DNA of 64,000 nucleotides from positions 1 to 64,000 of the forward strand of contig DASRYH010000028.1 in NCBI GenBank assembly GCA_035687245.1, written 5' to 3'. Of this stretch, positions 36,358 to 44,897 are shown one piece after another. A program made the translations under genes and the position numbers. The stretch's first letter is position 1. Each line of letters opens with the position of its first letter. Source of the stretch: DASRYH01 sp035687245. GTDB lineage: Bacteria; Actinomycetota; Coriobacteriia; Anaerosomatales; PHET01. Under the pieces are notes generated by a model that saw only the letters and a list, made by a program, of their open reading frames with translations, had not been told where the DNA came from and did not search any database.

Positions 36358-36867
36358 CTACTCCTCCCAGCCGTAAACCTGGGCGACGGACATGCCACGG
36401 CGGCGGGCGACGTCCTCGGCGCTCGACAGCGACGCGAGGCCTTCGGCAGCAGCCTTGACCATGTTGAGCGCGTTGTCGGTACCGAGGGACTTGCTCAGGA
36501 TGTCGTGGATTCCGGCGAGCTCAAGCAGAGCGCGCACCGGGCCGCCGGCGATGATACCGGTACCAGGAGCGGCGGGCTTGAGCATCACGCGACCGGCGCC
36601 GAACACGCCGTAGATCTCGTGCGGAATGGTCCCGTTGATAACCGGAACCTTGAACATGTTCTTCTTGGCGTCCTCGATGCCCTTCTTGATGGCGATCGGC
36701 ACTTCCTGGGACTTGCCCATGCCAACACCAACGTTACCGGCACCGTCACCGACGACCACGAGGGCGGTCAGGGCGAAACGACGACCACCCTTGACGACCT
36801 TCGAGACGCGGTTGATATAGACGACCTTCTCTTGGAGCTCCGAAACCGGGGCTTCCCTGCGAGCCAT
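36358..36867 (-). CDS. rpsE: 30S ribosomal protein S5
   Basis: 169 residues with the double-stranded-RNA-binding domain EKVVYINRVSKVVKGGRRF and GDGAGNVGVGMGKSQEVPIA, then the C-terminal KSLGTDNALNMVKAA. It sits at the mRNA entry and influences fidelity. Twelve bases after rplR. Confidence 0.98.
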   Translation of the reverse strand: MARREAPVSELQEKVVYINRVSKVVKGGRRFALTALVVVGDGAGNVGVGMGKSQEVPIAIKKGIEDAKKNMFKVPVINGTIPHEIYGVFGAGRVMLKPAAPGTGIIAGGPVRALLELAGIHDILSKSLGTDNALNMVKAAAEGLASLSSAEDVARRRGMSVAQVYGWEE

Positions 36868-36879
36868 CCGAAAACCTCC

Positions 36880-37248
36880 CTAGAACGTCAGGCCGGCGCT
36901 GCGAGCACCGTCTGCCAGAGCCTGGACCCGACCGTGATACAGGCGGCCACCGCGGTCGAAAACAACCGTGGTCACGCCGGCTTCGACAGCCCGGCGACCG
37001 AGGGCCTCACCGACGGCCTTGGCGGCCTCGATGTTGTTGCCCAGCTTCAGGGAGCCACGCAGCTCCTTGTCGTTGCTCGCAGCCGCAGCCAACGTGCGAC
37101 CCGAACGGTCGTCGATGACCTGGGCGTAGATATGTGCGTTCGTGCGGTGCACGGCCAGACGCGGCCTCTCGGCCGTACCACTGACCTTTCCGCGGACTCG
37201 GCGGTGGCGACGGGCCAGAGCCGCCTGCTTCGCCTTGAGCTTGTCCAT
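36880..37248 (-). CDS. rplR: 50S ribosomal protein L18
   Basis: 122 residues; 5S rRNA-binding protein with RRHRRVRGKVSGTAERPRL, VHRTNAHIYAQVIDD and VVFDRGGRLYHGRVQALADG. Located between rplF and rpsE as usual. Confidence 0.98.
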   Translation of the reverse strand: MDKLKAKQAALARRHRRVRGKVSGTAERPRLAVHRTNAHIYAQVIDDRSGRTLAAAASNDKELRGSLKLGNNIEAAKAVGEALGRRAVEAGVTTVVFDRGGRLYHGRVQALADGARSAGLTF

Positions 37249-37298
37249 GAGTGAAATCTCCTCGTCTTAGCGACCCGCGCGGGGCCGGATCGATCTGA

Positions 37299-37835
37299 CT
37301 ACTTCGCTGCCTTGCCGAGCTTGCGGCGGACGTACTCGCCCTCGTAGCGGACACCCTTGCCCTTGTAGGGCTCAGGCTTGCGCCACGCGCGAATCTCAGA
37401 GGCAACCTGTCCAACGCGCTGCTTGTCGATACCGCGAACGGTGATCTTGGTGGGGGCGGGCACCTCGAACTCGATGCCGGCCTCCGGGGTGATCACAACG
37501 GGGTGGCTGAAGCCGAGCGCCAGCTCAAGGTCCTTGCCCTTGAGCACGGCACGGTAACCGACACCAACGATCTCGAGGTTCTTAGCGAAGCCTTCCGAGA
37601 CACCGGTGACCATGTTCGCGAGCAACGTGCGGGTCAGACCGTGCAGCGACCTGGCCTCACGGCCGTCGTCCGGACGGGTGACAGTAAGCGTACTGTCTTC
37701 GAGGCTGATGCTCATCAGCTCGGAGAAGGTCTGCGAGAGTTCGCCCTTGGGGCCTTTCACAGTGACGGTCGAACCGTCGATCTTTACCTCGACCCCGGAC
37801 GGGACCGGGATGGGCTGCTTGCCGATACGTGACAC
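37299..37835 (-). CDS. rplF: 50S ribosomal protein L6
   Basis: 178 residues: two similar alpha/beta domains starting SRIGKQPIPVPSGVEVKIDG, with the C-terminal signature PEPYKGKGVRYEGEYVRRK near the sarcin-ricin loop. GTG start at 37835. Confidence 0.98.
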   Translation of the reverse strand: MSRIGKQPIPVPSGVEVKIDGSTVTVKGPKGELSQTFSELMSISLEDSTLTVTRPDDGREARSLHGLTRTLLANMVTGVSEGFAKNLEIVGVGYRAVLKGKDLELALGFSHPVVITPEAGIEFEVPAPTKITVRGIDKQRVGQVASEIRAWRKPEPYKGKGVRYEGEYVRRKLGKAAK

Positions 37836-37867
37836 GGCGTTACGCTCCTTTCCTCGTCCTCGTCCGA

Positions 37868-38266
37868 TTACCAGACGTAGGCGACGACTTCGCCGCCGAC
37901 GCCGGCCTTACGTGCTGCGCGATCGGTCATGACGCCCTGAGACGTCGAGATGATCGCGATACCGAGCCCGCCCAGAACGCGCGGAAGTTCGTCCTTCTTC
38001 GCGTAGACACGCAGGCCCGGCTTGCTGATGCGGCGAAGGCCGTTGAGGCTCTTCTCCTTGCGCGCACCATACTTAAGAGTGATCGTCAGCTGGTCCTGGG
38101 GCTCAGCCTCGGTCACGGCATAGTCAACGATGTAGCCCTCCTCCTTGAGGATTCGGGCAAGCTCCACAAGCTTCTTTGAAGAAGGCATCGTGGTGGTCGC
38201 CTTGTTAGCCGAGTTCGCGTTGCGAACGCGAGTCAGCATATCGGCGATCGGGTCGGTCATGCTCAT
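37868..38266 (-). CDS. rpsH: 30S ribosomal protein S8
   Basis: 132 residues; MTDPIADMLTRVRNANSANK at the N-terminus and GLRRISKPGLRVYAKKDELP with TSQGVMTDRAARKAGVGGEV at the C-terminus. In other bacteria S8 represses its own operon by binding mRNA near rplE; I did not identify that site. ATG 38266 has GGAGG at 6-7 bases. Confidence 0.98.
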   Translation of the reverse strand: MSMTDPIADMLTRVRNANSANKATTTMPSSKKLVELARILKEEGYIVDYAVTEAEPQDQLTITLKYGARKEKSLNGLRRISKPGLRVYAKKDELPRVLGGLGIAIISTSQGVMTDRAARKAGVGGEVVAYVW

Positions 38267-38368
38267 GTCTTTCCTCCTATGGTTCTTGATGTTCCGCCCC
38301 GCGGTTCACGCACGACCCTTAGTCGCGGTGCCTCTCGGAGCCGGTCTCCACGCAGCGTGCGATAAGGT

Positions 38369-38554
38369 CTACCAGCTGGCCTTACGGACGCCGGGGAGCT
38401 CGCCGCGGCTTGCCATCTCGCGTACGCAGATACGGCACAGACCGAACTGGCGGTAGTAGGCGCGAGGGCGGCCACACCGGCTGCAACGGTTGTGCTGGCG
38501 TACTGCGAACTTCGGCTCGCGCTTCGCCTTGGCGATCATCGACTTCTTTGCCAC
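38369..38554 (-). CDS. rpsZ: 30S ribosomal protein S14, zinc type Z
   Basis: 61 residues, the short zinc form with C24, C27, C40 and C43 (HNRCSRCGRPRAYYRQFGLC). GTG start at 38554. Many actinobacteria also keep a zinc-free paralogue elsewhere; none is in this window. Confidence 0.97.
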   Translation of the reverse strand: MAKKSMIAKAKREPKFAVRQHNRCSRCGRPRAYYRQFGLCRICVREMASRGELPGVRKASW

Positions 38555-38608
38555 TTCTAACCTCCGTTTTGAAAGGCGGCCTTCGTATTACCGCCTAACG
38601 GTTCTTGA

Positions 38609-39151
38609 CTAGTGCTTGAACGGGAAGCCAAACGCGTCCATCAGGGCGCGCGCTTCCTCATCGGTCTTTGCGCTCGTAACAAACGTGATGTCCATGCCGC
38701 GCGTACGATCAACCTGGTCGTAGTCGACCTCAGGGAAGATCAGCTGCTCGGTCACGCCCATCGAGTAGTTGCCGCGACCATCGAAGCTGTTGGACGGCAG
38801 ACCGCGGAAGTCGCGGATACGCGGGATCGCAGCACCCAGCAGGCGGTCGAAGAACTCCCACATGCGGTCGCCACGGAGAGTGACCTTCGCGCCGATGGGC
38901 ATACCCTGGCGGAGCTTGAAGTTCGCGATCGACTTCTTGGCGCGGGTGATCATCGGCTGCTGGCCGGTGATGATCCGCAGGTCGGAGACGGCAGCGTCAA
39001 GCTGCTTGCTGTCCTGAATCGCGGCGCCAACGCCCATGTTGACAACGATCTTCTCGAGGCGCGGAACCTCGTTCACGTTGGCATAGGACATCTGCTCGCG
39101 CAGAGCCGCGACGACCTCCGTCTGGTACTTCACTTTGAGTCTCGGTGCCAT
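38609..39151 (-). CDS. rplE: 50S ribosomal protein L5
   Basis: 180 residues; 5S rRNA binder with EKIVVNMGVGAAIQDSK, TGQQPMITRAKKSIANFKLR and VTEQLIFPEVDYDQVDRTRG. The 93-base gap to rplX upstream contains two hairpins (GCGCAGG/CCTGCGC and CCGGC/GCCGG). Confidence 0.98.
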   Translation of the reverse strand: MAPRLKVKYQTEVVAALREQMSYANVNEVPRLEKIVVNMGVGAAIQDSKQLDAAVSDLRIITGQQPMITRAKKSIANFKLRQGMPIGAKVTLRGDRMWEFFDRLLGAAIPRIRDFRGLPSNSFDGRGNYSMGVTEQLIFPEVDYDQVDRTRGMDITFVTSAKTDEEARALMDAFGFPFKH

Positions 39152-39244
39152 GTTCCTTCGTCTTCTCTCTCTTGGGGTTCTCAGCGCAGGATTTCTGACC
39201 CTGCGCCTCCCAGCCGGCTTCGGCCGGGAGCCATTTCACGACAT

Positions 39245-39562
39245 CTAGTCGATGTCGTTGCCGCACTTCTTGCAGGTGCGCACGCGGACGCCGCCCTCGC
39301 GCTTGCGGCCGATACGAGTCGGCTGGCTGCACTTGGTACAGACGATCATCACGTTGCTCATGTGGAGCGGGGCCTCGATCTCGAGGATGCCGCCCTTGGG
39401 GTTGCTCTGGGTCGGGCGAGTGGCCTTCTTGACCATGTTGATGCGCTCGACAATGACGCGCTCCTTGTACGGGAGCGTGGCGAGGACCTTGCCTTCCTTG
39501 CCCTTGTCTTTGCCGGCGATGATCTTGACCTTATCGCCCGTACGGATGCTCAGCTTAGTCAC
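39245..39562 (-). CDS. rplX: 50S ribosomal protein L24, with C-terminal zinc ribbon
   Basis: 105 residues; KOW motif (IRTGDKVKIIAGKDKGKEGK) followed by NPKGGILEIEAPLHMSNVM and a C-terminal CxxC...CxxC ribbon (C75, C78, C97, C100), the metal-binding form of L24. GTG start at 39562. Assembly-initiating 23S binder near the exit tunnel. Confidence 0.97.
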   Translation of the reverse strand: MTKLSIRTGDKVKIIAGKDKGKEGKVLATLPYKERVIVERINMVKKATRPTQSNPKGGILEIEAPLHMSNVMIVCTKCSQPTRIGRKREGGVRVRTCKKCGNDID

Positions 39563-39571
39563 TTGTGCCTC

Positions 39572-39940
39572 CTACAGGACTTCCGGCGCGAGCGACACGA
39601 TCTTCATGTACTTGCGGTCGCGCAGCTCGCGAGCGACCGGGCCGAAGATACGCGTGCCACGCGGGTTGCCCGCCTGGTCGATGATGACGGCCGCGTTGTC
39701 ATCGAACTTGATGTAGCTGCCGTCCGCACGACGCGACTCCTTGACGCAACGCACGACAACAGCGCGCACAACGTCACCTTTCTTGACCTGCCCGTTCGGA
39801 ATAGCTTCCTTCACGGCGCAGACGATCACGTCGCCCAGGTGGGCGTAGCGGCGCTTGGATCCGCCGAGAACCTTGATGCACGCGACCTTGCGAGCACCAG
39901 AGTTGTCGGCGACCTTGAGCCGGCTCTCTGCCTGAATCAT
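39572..39940 (-). CDS. rplN: 50S ribosomal protein L14
   Basis: 122 residues, the canonical length; QAESRLKVADNSGARKVACI at the start and the late GTRIFGPVARELRDRKYMKI. It forms inter-subunit bridge B8 and the silencing-factor docking site. Confidence 0.98.
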   Translation of the reverse strand: MIQAESRLKVADNSGARKVACIKVLGGSKRRYAHLGDVIVCAVKEAIPNGQVKKGDVVRAVVVRCVKESRRADGSYIKFDDNAAVIIDQAGNPRGTRIFGPVARELRDRKYMKIVSLAPEVL

Positions 39941-40010
39941 CGTTTCCTCCGGTTACGAGGTAGCGAGAGGTGCGCCCACTCGAGCGACGCACATACGCGA
40001 CCGTTTCTTC

Positions 40011-40271
40011 TTACTTGGCCCGCTCGACGACCTCGACGAGGCGCCACCGCTTCAGCTTGGACAGCGGACGCGTCTCCATGATCGTGACGGTGTCGCCCAC
40101 GCCGCAGGTGTTCTCCTCGTCGTGAGCGTGAAACTTCTTGCTACGGGTGATCATCTTGCCGTAGAGCGGGTGCTTCTTGCGCTCTTCGACGACCACTACG
40201 CAGGTCTTGTCGCCAGCGGCCGAAACGACCACACCCTGGCGGACCTTGCGACTGTTGCGCTCCTCAGACAT
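40011..40271 (-). CDS. rpsQ: 30S ribosomal protein S17
   Basis: 86 residues; RKVRQGVVVSAAGDKTCVVV, KKFHAHDEENTCGVGDTVTI and ETRPLSKLKRWRLVEVVERA. ATG 40271 has GAGGAG directly upstream; the in-frame ATG four codons earlier overlaps that site and is unlikely. Confidence 0.97.
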   Translation of the reverse strand: MSEERNSRKVRQGVVVSAAGDKTCVVVVEERKKHPLYGKMITRSKKFHAHDEENTCGVGDTVTIMETRPLSKLKRWRLVEVVERAK

Positions 40272-40287
40272 GACTCTCCTCATTCAC

Positions 40288-40503
40288 CTACGAAGCGGCT
40301 GCTTCACTCTGAGCCGAAAGCTCACGGGCGCGCAGCTCAGTGTGCAGACGCGCGATGTCCTTCTTCACGACCGCAACGCGGCCGGTGTTGTCGAGCTGAC
40401 CGGTGGCGAGCTGGAACCTCAGGTTGAACAGCTCGGCACGGGTGCCCTTGATCTTCTCGATGAGCTCGTCGTCAGACAGAGCCCTGACCTCGGTATTCTT
40501 CAT
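40288..40503 (-). CDS. rpmC: 50S ribosomal protein L29
   Basis: 71 residues, two helices: MKNTEVRALSDDELIEKIKG and ELFNLRFQLATGQLDNTGRV, then VKKDIARLHTELRAREL. Exit-tunnel protein that docks trigger factor and SRP. Directly follows the rplP stop. Confidence 0.97.
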   Translation of the reverse strand: MKNTEVRALSDDELIEKIKGTRAELFNLRFQLATGQLDNTGRVAVVKKDIARLHTELRARELSAQSEAAAS

Positions 40504-40932
40504 TTACGCCTCCCCGCCGCTGTCGGCACGGGTCACGAACTTGCACTTGATCGGCAGCTTGTGGGCCGCAAGACGCATGGCCTCTTTGGCTACCTCTTCG
40601 GACACGCCGGCGATCTCGAACATGACACGGCCCGGCTTGACTACGGCAACCCACTTCTCGGGGTTACCCTTTCCGGAACCCATGCGGGTTTCGGCCGGCT
40701 TCTGCGTAACGGGCTTGTCCGGGAAGATGTTGATCCAGACCTTACCGCCACGCTTCATGTAACGGGTCATTGCAACACGGGCGGCTTCGATCTGGCGGTT
40801 GGTGATCCACGCCGGCTCGAGAGCCTTCAGGCCGAACTCGCCGAAGTGCACCTGGGTGCCACCCTTGGCCTCGCCCTTCCAGTTGCTACCGCGCTGAACC
40901 TTGCGGTGCTTTACACGCTTGGGGAGCAGCAT
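40504..40932 (-). CDS. rplP: 50S ribosomal protein L16
   Basis: 142 residues; MLLPKRVKHRKVQRGSNW, WITNRQIEAARVAMTRYMKR and the GSGKGNPEKWVAVVKPGRVM region close to the A-site tRNA. Its start directly abuts the rpsC stop. Confidence 0.98.
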   Translation of the reverse strand: MLLPKRVKHRKVQRGSNWKGEAKGGTQVHFGEFGLKALEPAWITNRQIEAARVAMTRYMKRGGKVWINIFPDKPVTQKPAETRMGSGKGNPEKWVAVVKPGRVMFEIAGVSEEVAKEAMRLAAHKLPIKCKFVTRADSGGEA

Positions 40933-41640
40933 CTAGCGCCTCCCTTCGTTCCGGCCCTCACGGCGCGGACGGGGGGCACGAGTGCCCTCGATCGCCGGCG
41001 TCGGGGGCTTCTGGCCCGGCAGAACTTCGCCGTGATAGACCCAGACCTTCACACCGATGGCGCCCATGGTGGTGCGGGCGACGGCGGTGCCGTAGTCGAT
41101 CTTGGCGCGCAAGGTGTGCAGCGGCACGCGACCCTCGCGGTACCACTCGCGACGACCCATCTCGGCGCCACCAAGGCGACCCGAGCACTGAACGCGGATG
41201 CCGAGGGCACCGCTCTTCATCGAAGAAGCGACTGCCTTGCGCATCGCGCGGCGGAACGCCACGCGGCCCTCGAGCTGCTCGGCCACCGACTGAGCGATCA
41301 GCGTGGCATCAAGCTCAGGACGCTTGATCTCGACGATGTTCACCGCGACGGTGCCGCCGGTGATCTTCTCGAGATCCTTGCGCAGAACGTCGACCTCAGC
41401 GCCCTTCTTGCCGATGACGATGCCCGGTCGGGCAGTCCACAGCTCGATGGCGGTCTTGTCGCCCTTGCGCTCGATCTCGACGCGCGAGACAGCGGCGCGG
41501 CGAAGCTTCTTGCCGAGGTAGCGACGAACGGCTACGTCGTTCTCGATCGTCTTCGCATAGTCCTTGCCCGAGTACCAGCGCGAGCGCCAGTCCTCAACAA
41601 TGCCCAGACGTATGCCGATCGGATAGACCTTCTGTCCCAT
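40933..41640 (-). CDS. rpsC: 30S ribosomal protein S3
   Basis: 235 residues; N-terminal KH domain with ARPGIVIGKKGAEVDVLRKD and the C-terminal domain with GIRVQCSGRLGGAEMGRREW. It forms the mRNA entry helicase site together with S4 and S5. A basic Arg-rich tail (APRPRREGRNEGRR) ends the protein. Confidence 0.98.
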   Translation of the reverse strand: MGQKVYPIGIRLGIVEDWRSRWYSGKDYAKTIENDVAVRRYLGKKLRRAAVSRVEIERKGDKTAIELWTARPGIVIGKKGAEVDVLRKDLEKITGGTVAVNIVEIKRPELDATLIAQSVAEQLEGRVAFRRAMRKAVASSMKSGALGIRVQCSGRLGGAEMGRREWYREGRVPLHTLRAKIDYGTAVARTTMGAIGVKVWVYHGEVLPGQKPPTPAIEGTRAPRPRREGRNEGRR

Positions 41641-41647
41641 GTGGCGC

Positions 41648-41989
41648 CTACGCCTCCTCTCGCGACTTAACGACCACGGTTATGTGGGCGGTGCGCTTGT
41701 TGATCCGGAACGCGCGGCCCATGGCGCGCGGCTGGATACGCTTGAGGGTCGGGCCCTCGTCCACGAAAGTCGCCGAGACGAAGAGCGCCTCGGGACGGAC
41801 GTGCAGGTTGCGCTCGGCGTTAGCCACTGCGCTGTTCAGGGTCTTCTCCACGATCTCGGACGCAGCGCGCGGAGAGAACCTGAGGATCGCGCGAGCCTCT
41901 TCGACGGACTTGCCGCGGATGAGGTCGACGACCAGGCGGGCCTTACGCGGGCCCACACGCTGAAAACGTGCTACTGCTCTGGCTTCCAT
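41648..41989 (-). CDS. rplV: 50S ribosomal protein L22
   Basis: 113 residues; RVGPRKARLVVDLIRGKSVE, NSAVANAERNLHVRPEALFV and the exit-tunnel beta-hairpin GPTLKRIQPRAMGRAFRINK, unaltered at the positions where macrolide-resistance deletions occur. Confidence 0.98.
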   Translation of the reverse strand: MEARAVARFQRVGPRKARLVVDLIRGKSVEEARAILRFSPRAASEIVEKTLNSAVANAERNLHVRPEALFVSATFVDEGPTLKRIQPRAMGRAFRINKRTAHITVVVKSREEA

Positions 41990-41992
41990 GTC

Positions 41993-42271
41993 TTACCTCT
42001 TGCCCTTCTTGTCGGAGGCCTTGTGACCACGGAAGGTGCGCGTCGGCGAGAACTCGCCGAGCTTGTGGCCGACCATCGACTCTGTAACGTATACCGGGAC
42101 GTGCTTGCGACCGTCGTGAACAGCGATCGTGTGACCGACCATCTCCGGGAAGATGGTCGAAGAGCGCGACCAGGTCTTGATGACCTTCTTCTCGCCAACC
42201 TCGTTCATCGCGTGGATGCGCTCGAGGAGACGAGGCTGAACGAACGGCCCTTTCTTGAGGCTGCGGCTCAT
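41993..42271 (-). CDS. rpsS: 30S ribosomal protein S19
   Basis: 92 residues; MSRSLKKGPFVQPRLLERIH, WSRSSTIFPEMVGHTIAVHD and GEFSPTRTFRGHKASDKKGK. Head-domain protein binding 16S rRNA with S13. Three bases before rplV. Confidence 0.98.
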   Translation of the reverse strand: MSRSLKKGPFVQPRLLERIHAMNEVGEKKVIKTWSRSSTIFPEMVGHTIAVHDGRKHVPVYVTESMVGHKLGEFSPTRTFRGHKASDKKGKR

Positions 42272-42286
42272 CTGCTAACTCCTCTC

Positions 42287-43117
42287 CTACTTCTTGCGAC
42301 GACGGATGATCAGGCGGGACGACGCGTTCTTCTTGCTCCGCGTCCGGTGTCCCTTGGTAGGCACGCCCCACGGAGTAACGGGGTGACGACCTGCGGACTT
42401 GTTCTTGCCCTCGCCACCACCGTGCGGGTGGTCGACGGGGTTCATTGCCGTACCACGAACGCTCGGGCGGATACCCATCCAGCGGGCGCGTCCGGCCTTG
42501 CCGATCGTGATGTTGCTGTGGTCGGAGTTGCCAACCTCGCCGATGGTTGCACGGCAGGTGATGAGCACGCGGCGCATCTCCGAGCTCGGCATACGGACGA
42601 TGGCGTAGCCACCTTCCTTACCCATCAGCTGGATCGAGGTACCCGCCGAACGAGCCAGTGCAGCGCCCTTGCCAGGCTGCAGCTCGACGGCGTGAACCAC
42701 GGTACCGACGGGGATGTCGGCCAGCGGCAGAGCGTTGCCCGGCTTGATGTCGGCGCCGGTGCCGTTCTGCACGATGTCGCCGACCTTCAGGCCCTTCGGC
42801 GCCAGGATGTAGCGCTTCTCGCCATCCGCATAGTGCAGAAGGGCGATACGAGCAGAGCGGTTCGGGTCGTACTCGATCGTCGCAACCTTGGCCGGAATGC
42901 CGTCCTTGTTGCGCTTGAAGTCGATTACGCGGTAACGGCGCTTGTGGCCGCCACCCTGGTGACGCGTGGTGATTCGACCGTTGTTGTTACGGCCACCGGT
43001 CCTGTGAATCGGCTCGAGCAGCGACTTCTCCGGCGTCGAACGCGTGATCTCCGCAAAGTCGGAGACCGACTGGAAGCGTCGACCCGGTGATGTCGGCTTG
43101 TACTTCTTAAGTCCCAT
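42287..43117 (-). CDS. rplB: 50S ribosomal protein L2
   Basis: 276 residues; GLKKYKPTSPGRRFQSVSD at the start, HRTGGRNNNGRITTRHQGGG, and the peptidyl-transferase-centre loop NPVDHPHGGGEGKNKSAGRH with the conserved His. ATG 43117 preferred over the adjacent GTG at 43120 (AAGGAG at 5 bases). Confidence 0.98.
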   Translation of the reverse strand: MGLKKYKPTSPGRRFQSVSDFAEITRSTPEKSLLEPIHRTGGRNNNGRITTRHQGGGHKRRYRVIDFKRNKDGIPAKVATIEYDPNRSARIALLHYADGEKRYILAPKGLKVGDIVQNGTGADIKPGNALPLADIPVGTVVHAVELQPGKGAALARSAGTSIQLMGKEGGYAIVRMPSSEMRRVLITCRATIGEVGNSDHSNITIGKAGRARWMGIRPSVRGTAMNPVDHPHGGGEGKNKSAGRHPVTPWGVPTKGHRTRSKKNASSRLIIRRRKK

Positions 43118-43184
43118 CACAACTCCTTCCGTCCGATTGCCGGACCGCCAGGGACTGGCTGCGGCTCCGACGCCGGACTACCAC

Positions 43185-43248
43185 GGTGCCGGGCGGCTCC
43201 ATTAGAGCCGCAAGCAAGGCACCCACTTTCCCGCCGCTAGAGGCGGGA
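43185..43248 (-). other. structured RNA spacer between rplW and rplB
   Basis: In the 136-base rplW-rplB gap the minus-strand transcript can form TCCCGCC/GGCGGGA (43229-43248, 6-base loop). It can also form a two-tier stem: GGTGCC/GGCACC (43185-43190, 43218-43223) enclosing GCGGCTC/GAGCCGC (43193-43199, 43205-43211) with a 5-base loop. No U-run follows either one. Confidence 0.55.
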
Positions 43249-43253
43249 GACAA

Positions 43254-43541
43254 CTAGACAGACGGGAAGATGTCGATCGTGTCACCCTGCTTGAGGGTGA
43301 CAACGGCCTTCTTCCAATTGCGCGTGTGACCGGTCGAGTAGCGCAGACGGCGCGGCTTGCCGGTGACGTTCATGGTGTTCACGCTCGTGACGGTAACACC
43401 GAATACCTCGGCGACCGCCTGGGCGATCTGGGTCTTGTTGGCGGACTTGGCCACCTCGAAGGTGTAGCGGTTCTGCGCGATCAGGTCGTAGGACTTCTCC
43501 GACACGATCGGGCGGATGATGATGTCGCGGGGATCGTACAT
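43254..43541 (-). CDS. rplW: 50S ribosomal protein L23
   Basis: 95 residues; MYDPRDIIIRPIVSEKSYDL, YTFEVAKSANKTQIAQAVAE and KPRRLRYSTGHTRNWKKAVV. Binds domain III of 23S rRNA and docks trigger factor at the exit. ATG 43541 gives the family N-terminus and lies one base after the rplD stop; a longer in-frame extension would overlap rplD. Confidence 0.96.
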   Translation of the reverse strand: MYDPRDIIIRPIVSEKSYDLIAQNRYTFEVAKSANKTQIAQAVAEVFGVTVTSVNTMNVTGKPRRLRYSTGHTRNWKKAVVTLKQGDTIDIFPSV

Positions 43542-43542
43542 A

Positions 43543-44166
43543 TTAGGACAGCACCCCCTCGAGCCACGCGAGTGCCGGCTGAGTGAACAGCACGGCGCTG
43601 TTGTCAACGATGTCGTACGTGTTGGCCTCGGACGCCGTGATAACGCGGGTCCTCGGCAGGTTGCGGAACGACAGCATCGAGTTGACGTCGTCGTTGGCCA
43701 CCACGATGGTCACCTTGCCGGAGATACCCAGCGCGGCGAGCGCCTCAGCGGCGGACTTGGTCGAGGGCTTCTCGAAGTCAAAGCCGTTGACCACGTAGAC
43801 TTCCTCGTCGGCGAGCTTCGCCGAAAGGGCGGAACGCATGGCCAGCTTGACGACCTTGTTCGGCACCTTGAAGGCGTAGCTGCGGGGGTGCGGTCCGAAG
43901 ACCACGCCACCGCCGGCCCACTGCGGAGCGCGAGTCGTACCCTGGCGGGCGCGGCCGGTGCCCTTCTGGCGCCACGGCTTCTTGCCGCCGCCAGAGACCA
44001 GACCGCGGGTCTTAGTGTCGTGCGTACCAGCGCGGCGGGCAGCCAGCTGGCTGCGCACCACCTGGTGCATAGCGAAAGTGTTGGGCTCGACGGCGAAAAC
44101 AGCGTCAGCAAGATCGGCGGAACCGACCTTCTTGCCCTTCACATCCTTGATCTCGATGGTTGCCAT
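43543..44166 (-). CDS. rplD: 50S ribosomal protein L4
   Basis: 207 residues; VRSQLAARRAGTHDTKTRG with the exit-tunnel loop KPWRQKGTGRARQGTTRAPQ, GGGVVFGPHPRSYAFKVPNK and the C-terminal SNDVNSM-like strand (ANDDVNSMLSFRNL). L4 autoregulates the S10 operon in gammaproteobacteria; here that is not shown. Confidence 0.98.
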   Translation of the reverse strand: MATIEIKDVKGKKVGSADLADAVFAVEPNTFAMHQVVRSQLAARRAGTHDTKTRGLVSGGGKKPWRQKGTGRARQGTTRAPQWAGGGVVFGPHPRSYAFKVPNKVVKLAMRSALSAKLADEEVYVVNGFDFEKPSTKSAAEALAALGISGKVTIVVANDDVNSMLSFRNLPRTRVITASEANTYDIVDNSAVLFTQPALAWLEGVLS

Positions 44167-44197
44167 CTCAGTTAATCTCCTCTTGTCTCCGGCTGGG

Positions 44198-44821
44198 CTA
44201 CTGCGCCATGCGGATGGTCAGCAGTGCGCCCTTGGCGCCGGGGACGGCGCCCTTAACGATGAGCAGGTTCTGCTCGGCGTCGACCTTGACGACGTCGAGG
44301 TTACGAACGGTGACAGTGTCGACACCCATGTGGCCCGGCAACTTCTTGCCCTTGAACACGCGCGAAGGCGTGGCGCACTGGCCGACCGAACCCGGGACAC
44401 GGTGCGAGTGCGAACCGTGGCCACCCGGACCGCCCTTGAAGTTGTGACGCTTCATGGCGCCGGCGAAGCCCTTACCCTTGCTCACGCCAGAGACGTGAAC
44501 CGACTTGGCCTCAGCGAAGGCCTCGACCGTAATCGATCCGCCCGCCTTGTAAGCGTGGTCGCCATCGACACGAATCTCCATGAGGTGGCGCTTCGCGTCC
44601 ACACCGGCCTTGGCGAAGTGGCCGGCCATAGGCTTATTGACCTTGCGCTCGGCGATATCGCCGAAACCGATCTGGATGGCGCTATAGCCATCGCGCTTGG
44701 CAGTCTTGACCTGGCTGATGACACACGGTCCCGCCTCAATGACGGTGACGGGGACGAGCTTGTCGTCCTCGCTCCAGACCTGGGTCATCCCCAGCTTCCT
44801 GCCGAGAATGGTGGTAACCAT
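44198..44821 (-). CDS. rplC: 50S ribosomal protein L3
   Basis: 207 residues; GRKLGMTQVWSEDDKLVPVT, SKGKGFAGAMKRHNFKGGPG and HGSHSHRVPGSVGQCATPSR, the extension reaching the peptidyl-transferase centre. The 130-base gap upstream to rpsJ is structured. Confidence 0.98.
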   Translation of the reverse strand: MVTTILGRKLGMTQVWSEDDKLVPVTVIEAGPCVISQVKTAKRDGYSAIQIGFGDIAERKVNKPMAGHFAKAGVDAKRHLMEIRVDGDHAYKAGGSITVEAFAEAKSVHVSGVSKGKGFAGAMKRHNFKGGPGGHGSHSHRVPGSVGQCATPSRVFKGKKLPGHMGVDTVTVRNLDVVKVDAEQNLLIVKGAVPGAKGALLTIRMAQ

Positions 44822-44842
44822 CGTTCTCGTCCTTCACTCCAT

Positions 44843-44897
44843 GTGGTCGTGGGACCAATCACCCGCACCCTCGTGGCGCGGTTCCCCAGAGGACCAC
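44843..44897 (-). other. structured leader-like spacer ahead of rplC
   Basis: In the rpsJ-rplC gap, GTGGTC and GACCAC (44892-44897 and 44843-44848) form an outer stem. It encloses a nested pairing (TGGG with CCCA; GCGCC with GGTGC), with the rplC start 20 bases downstream. This is the position for an autoregulatory leader. No known motif was recognised. Confidence 0.4.
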
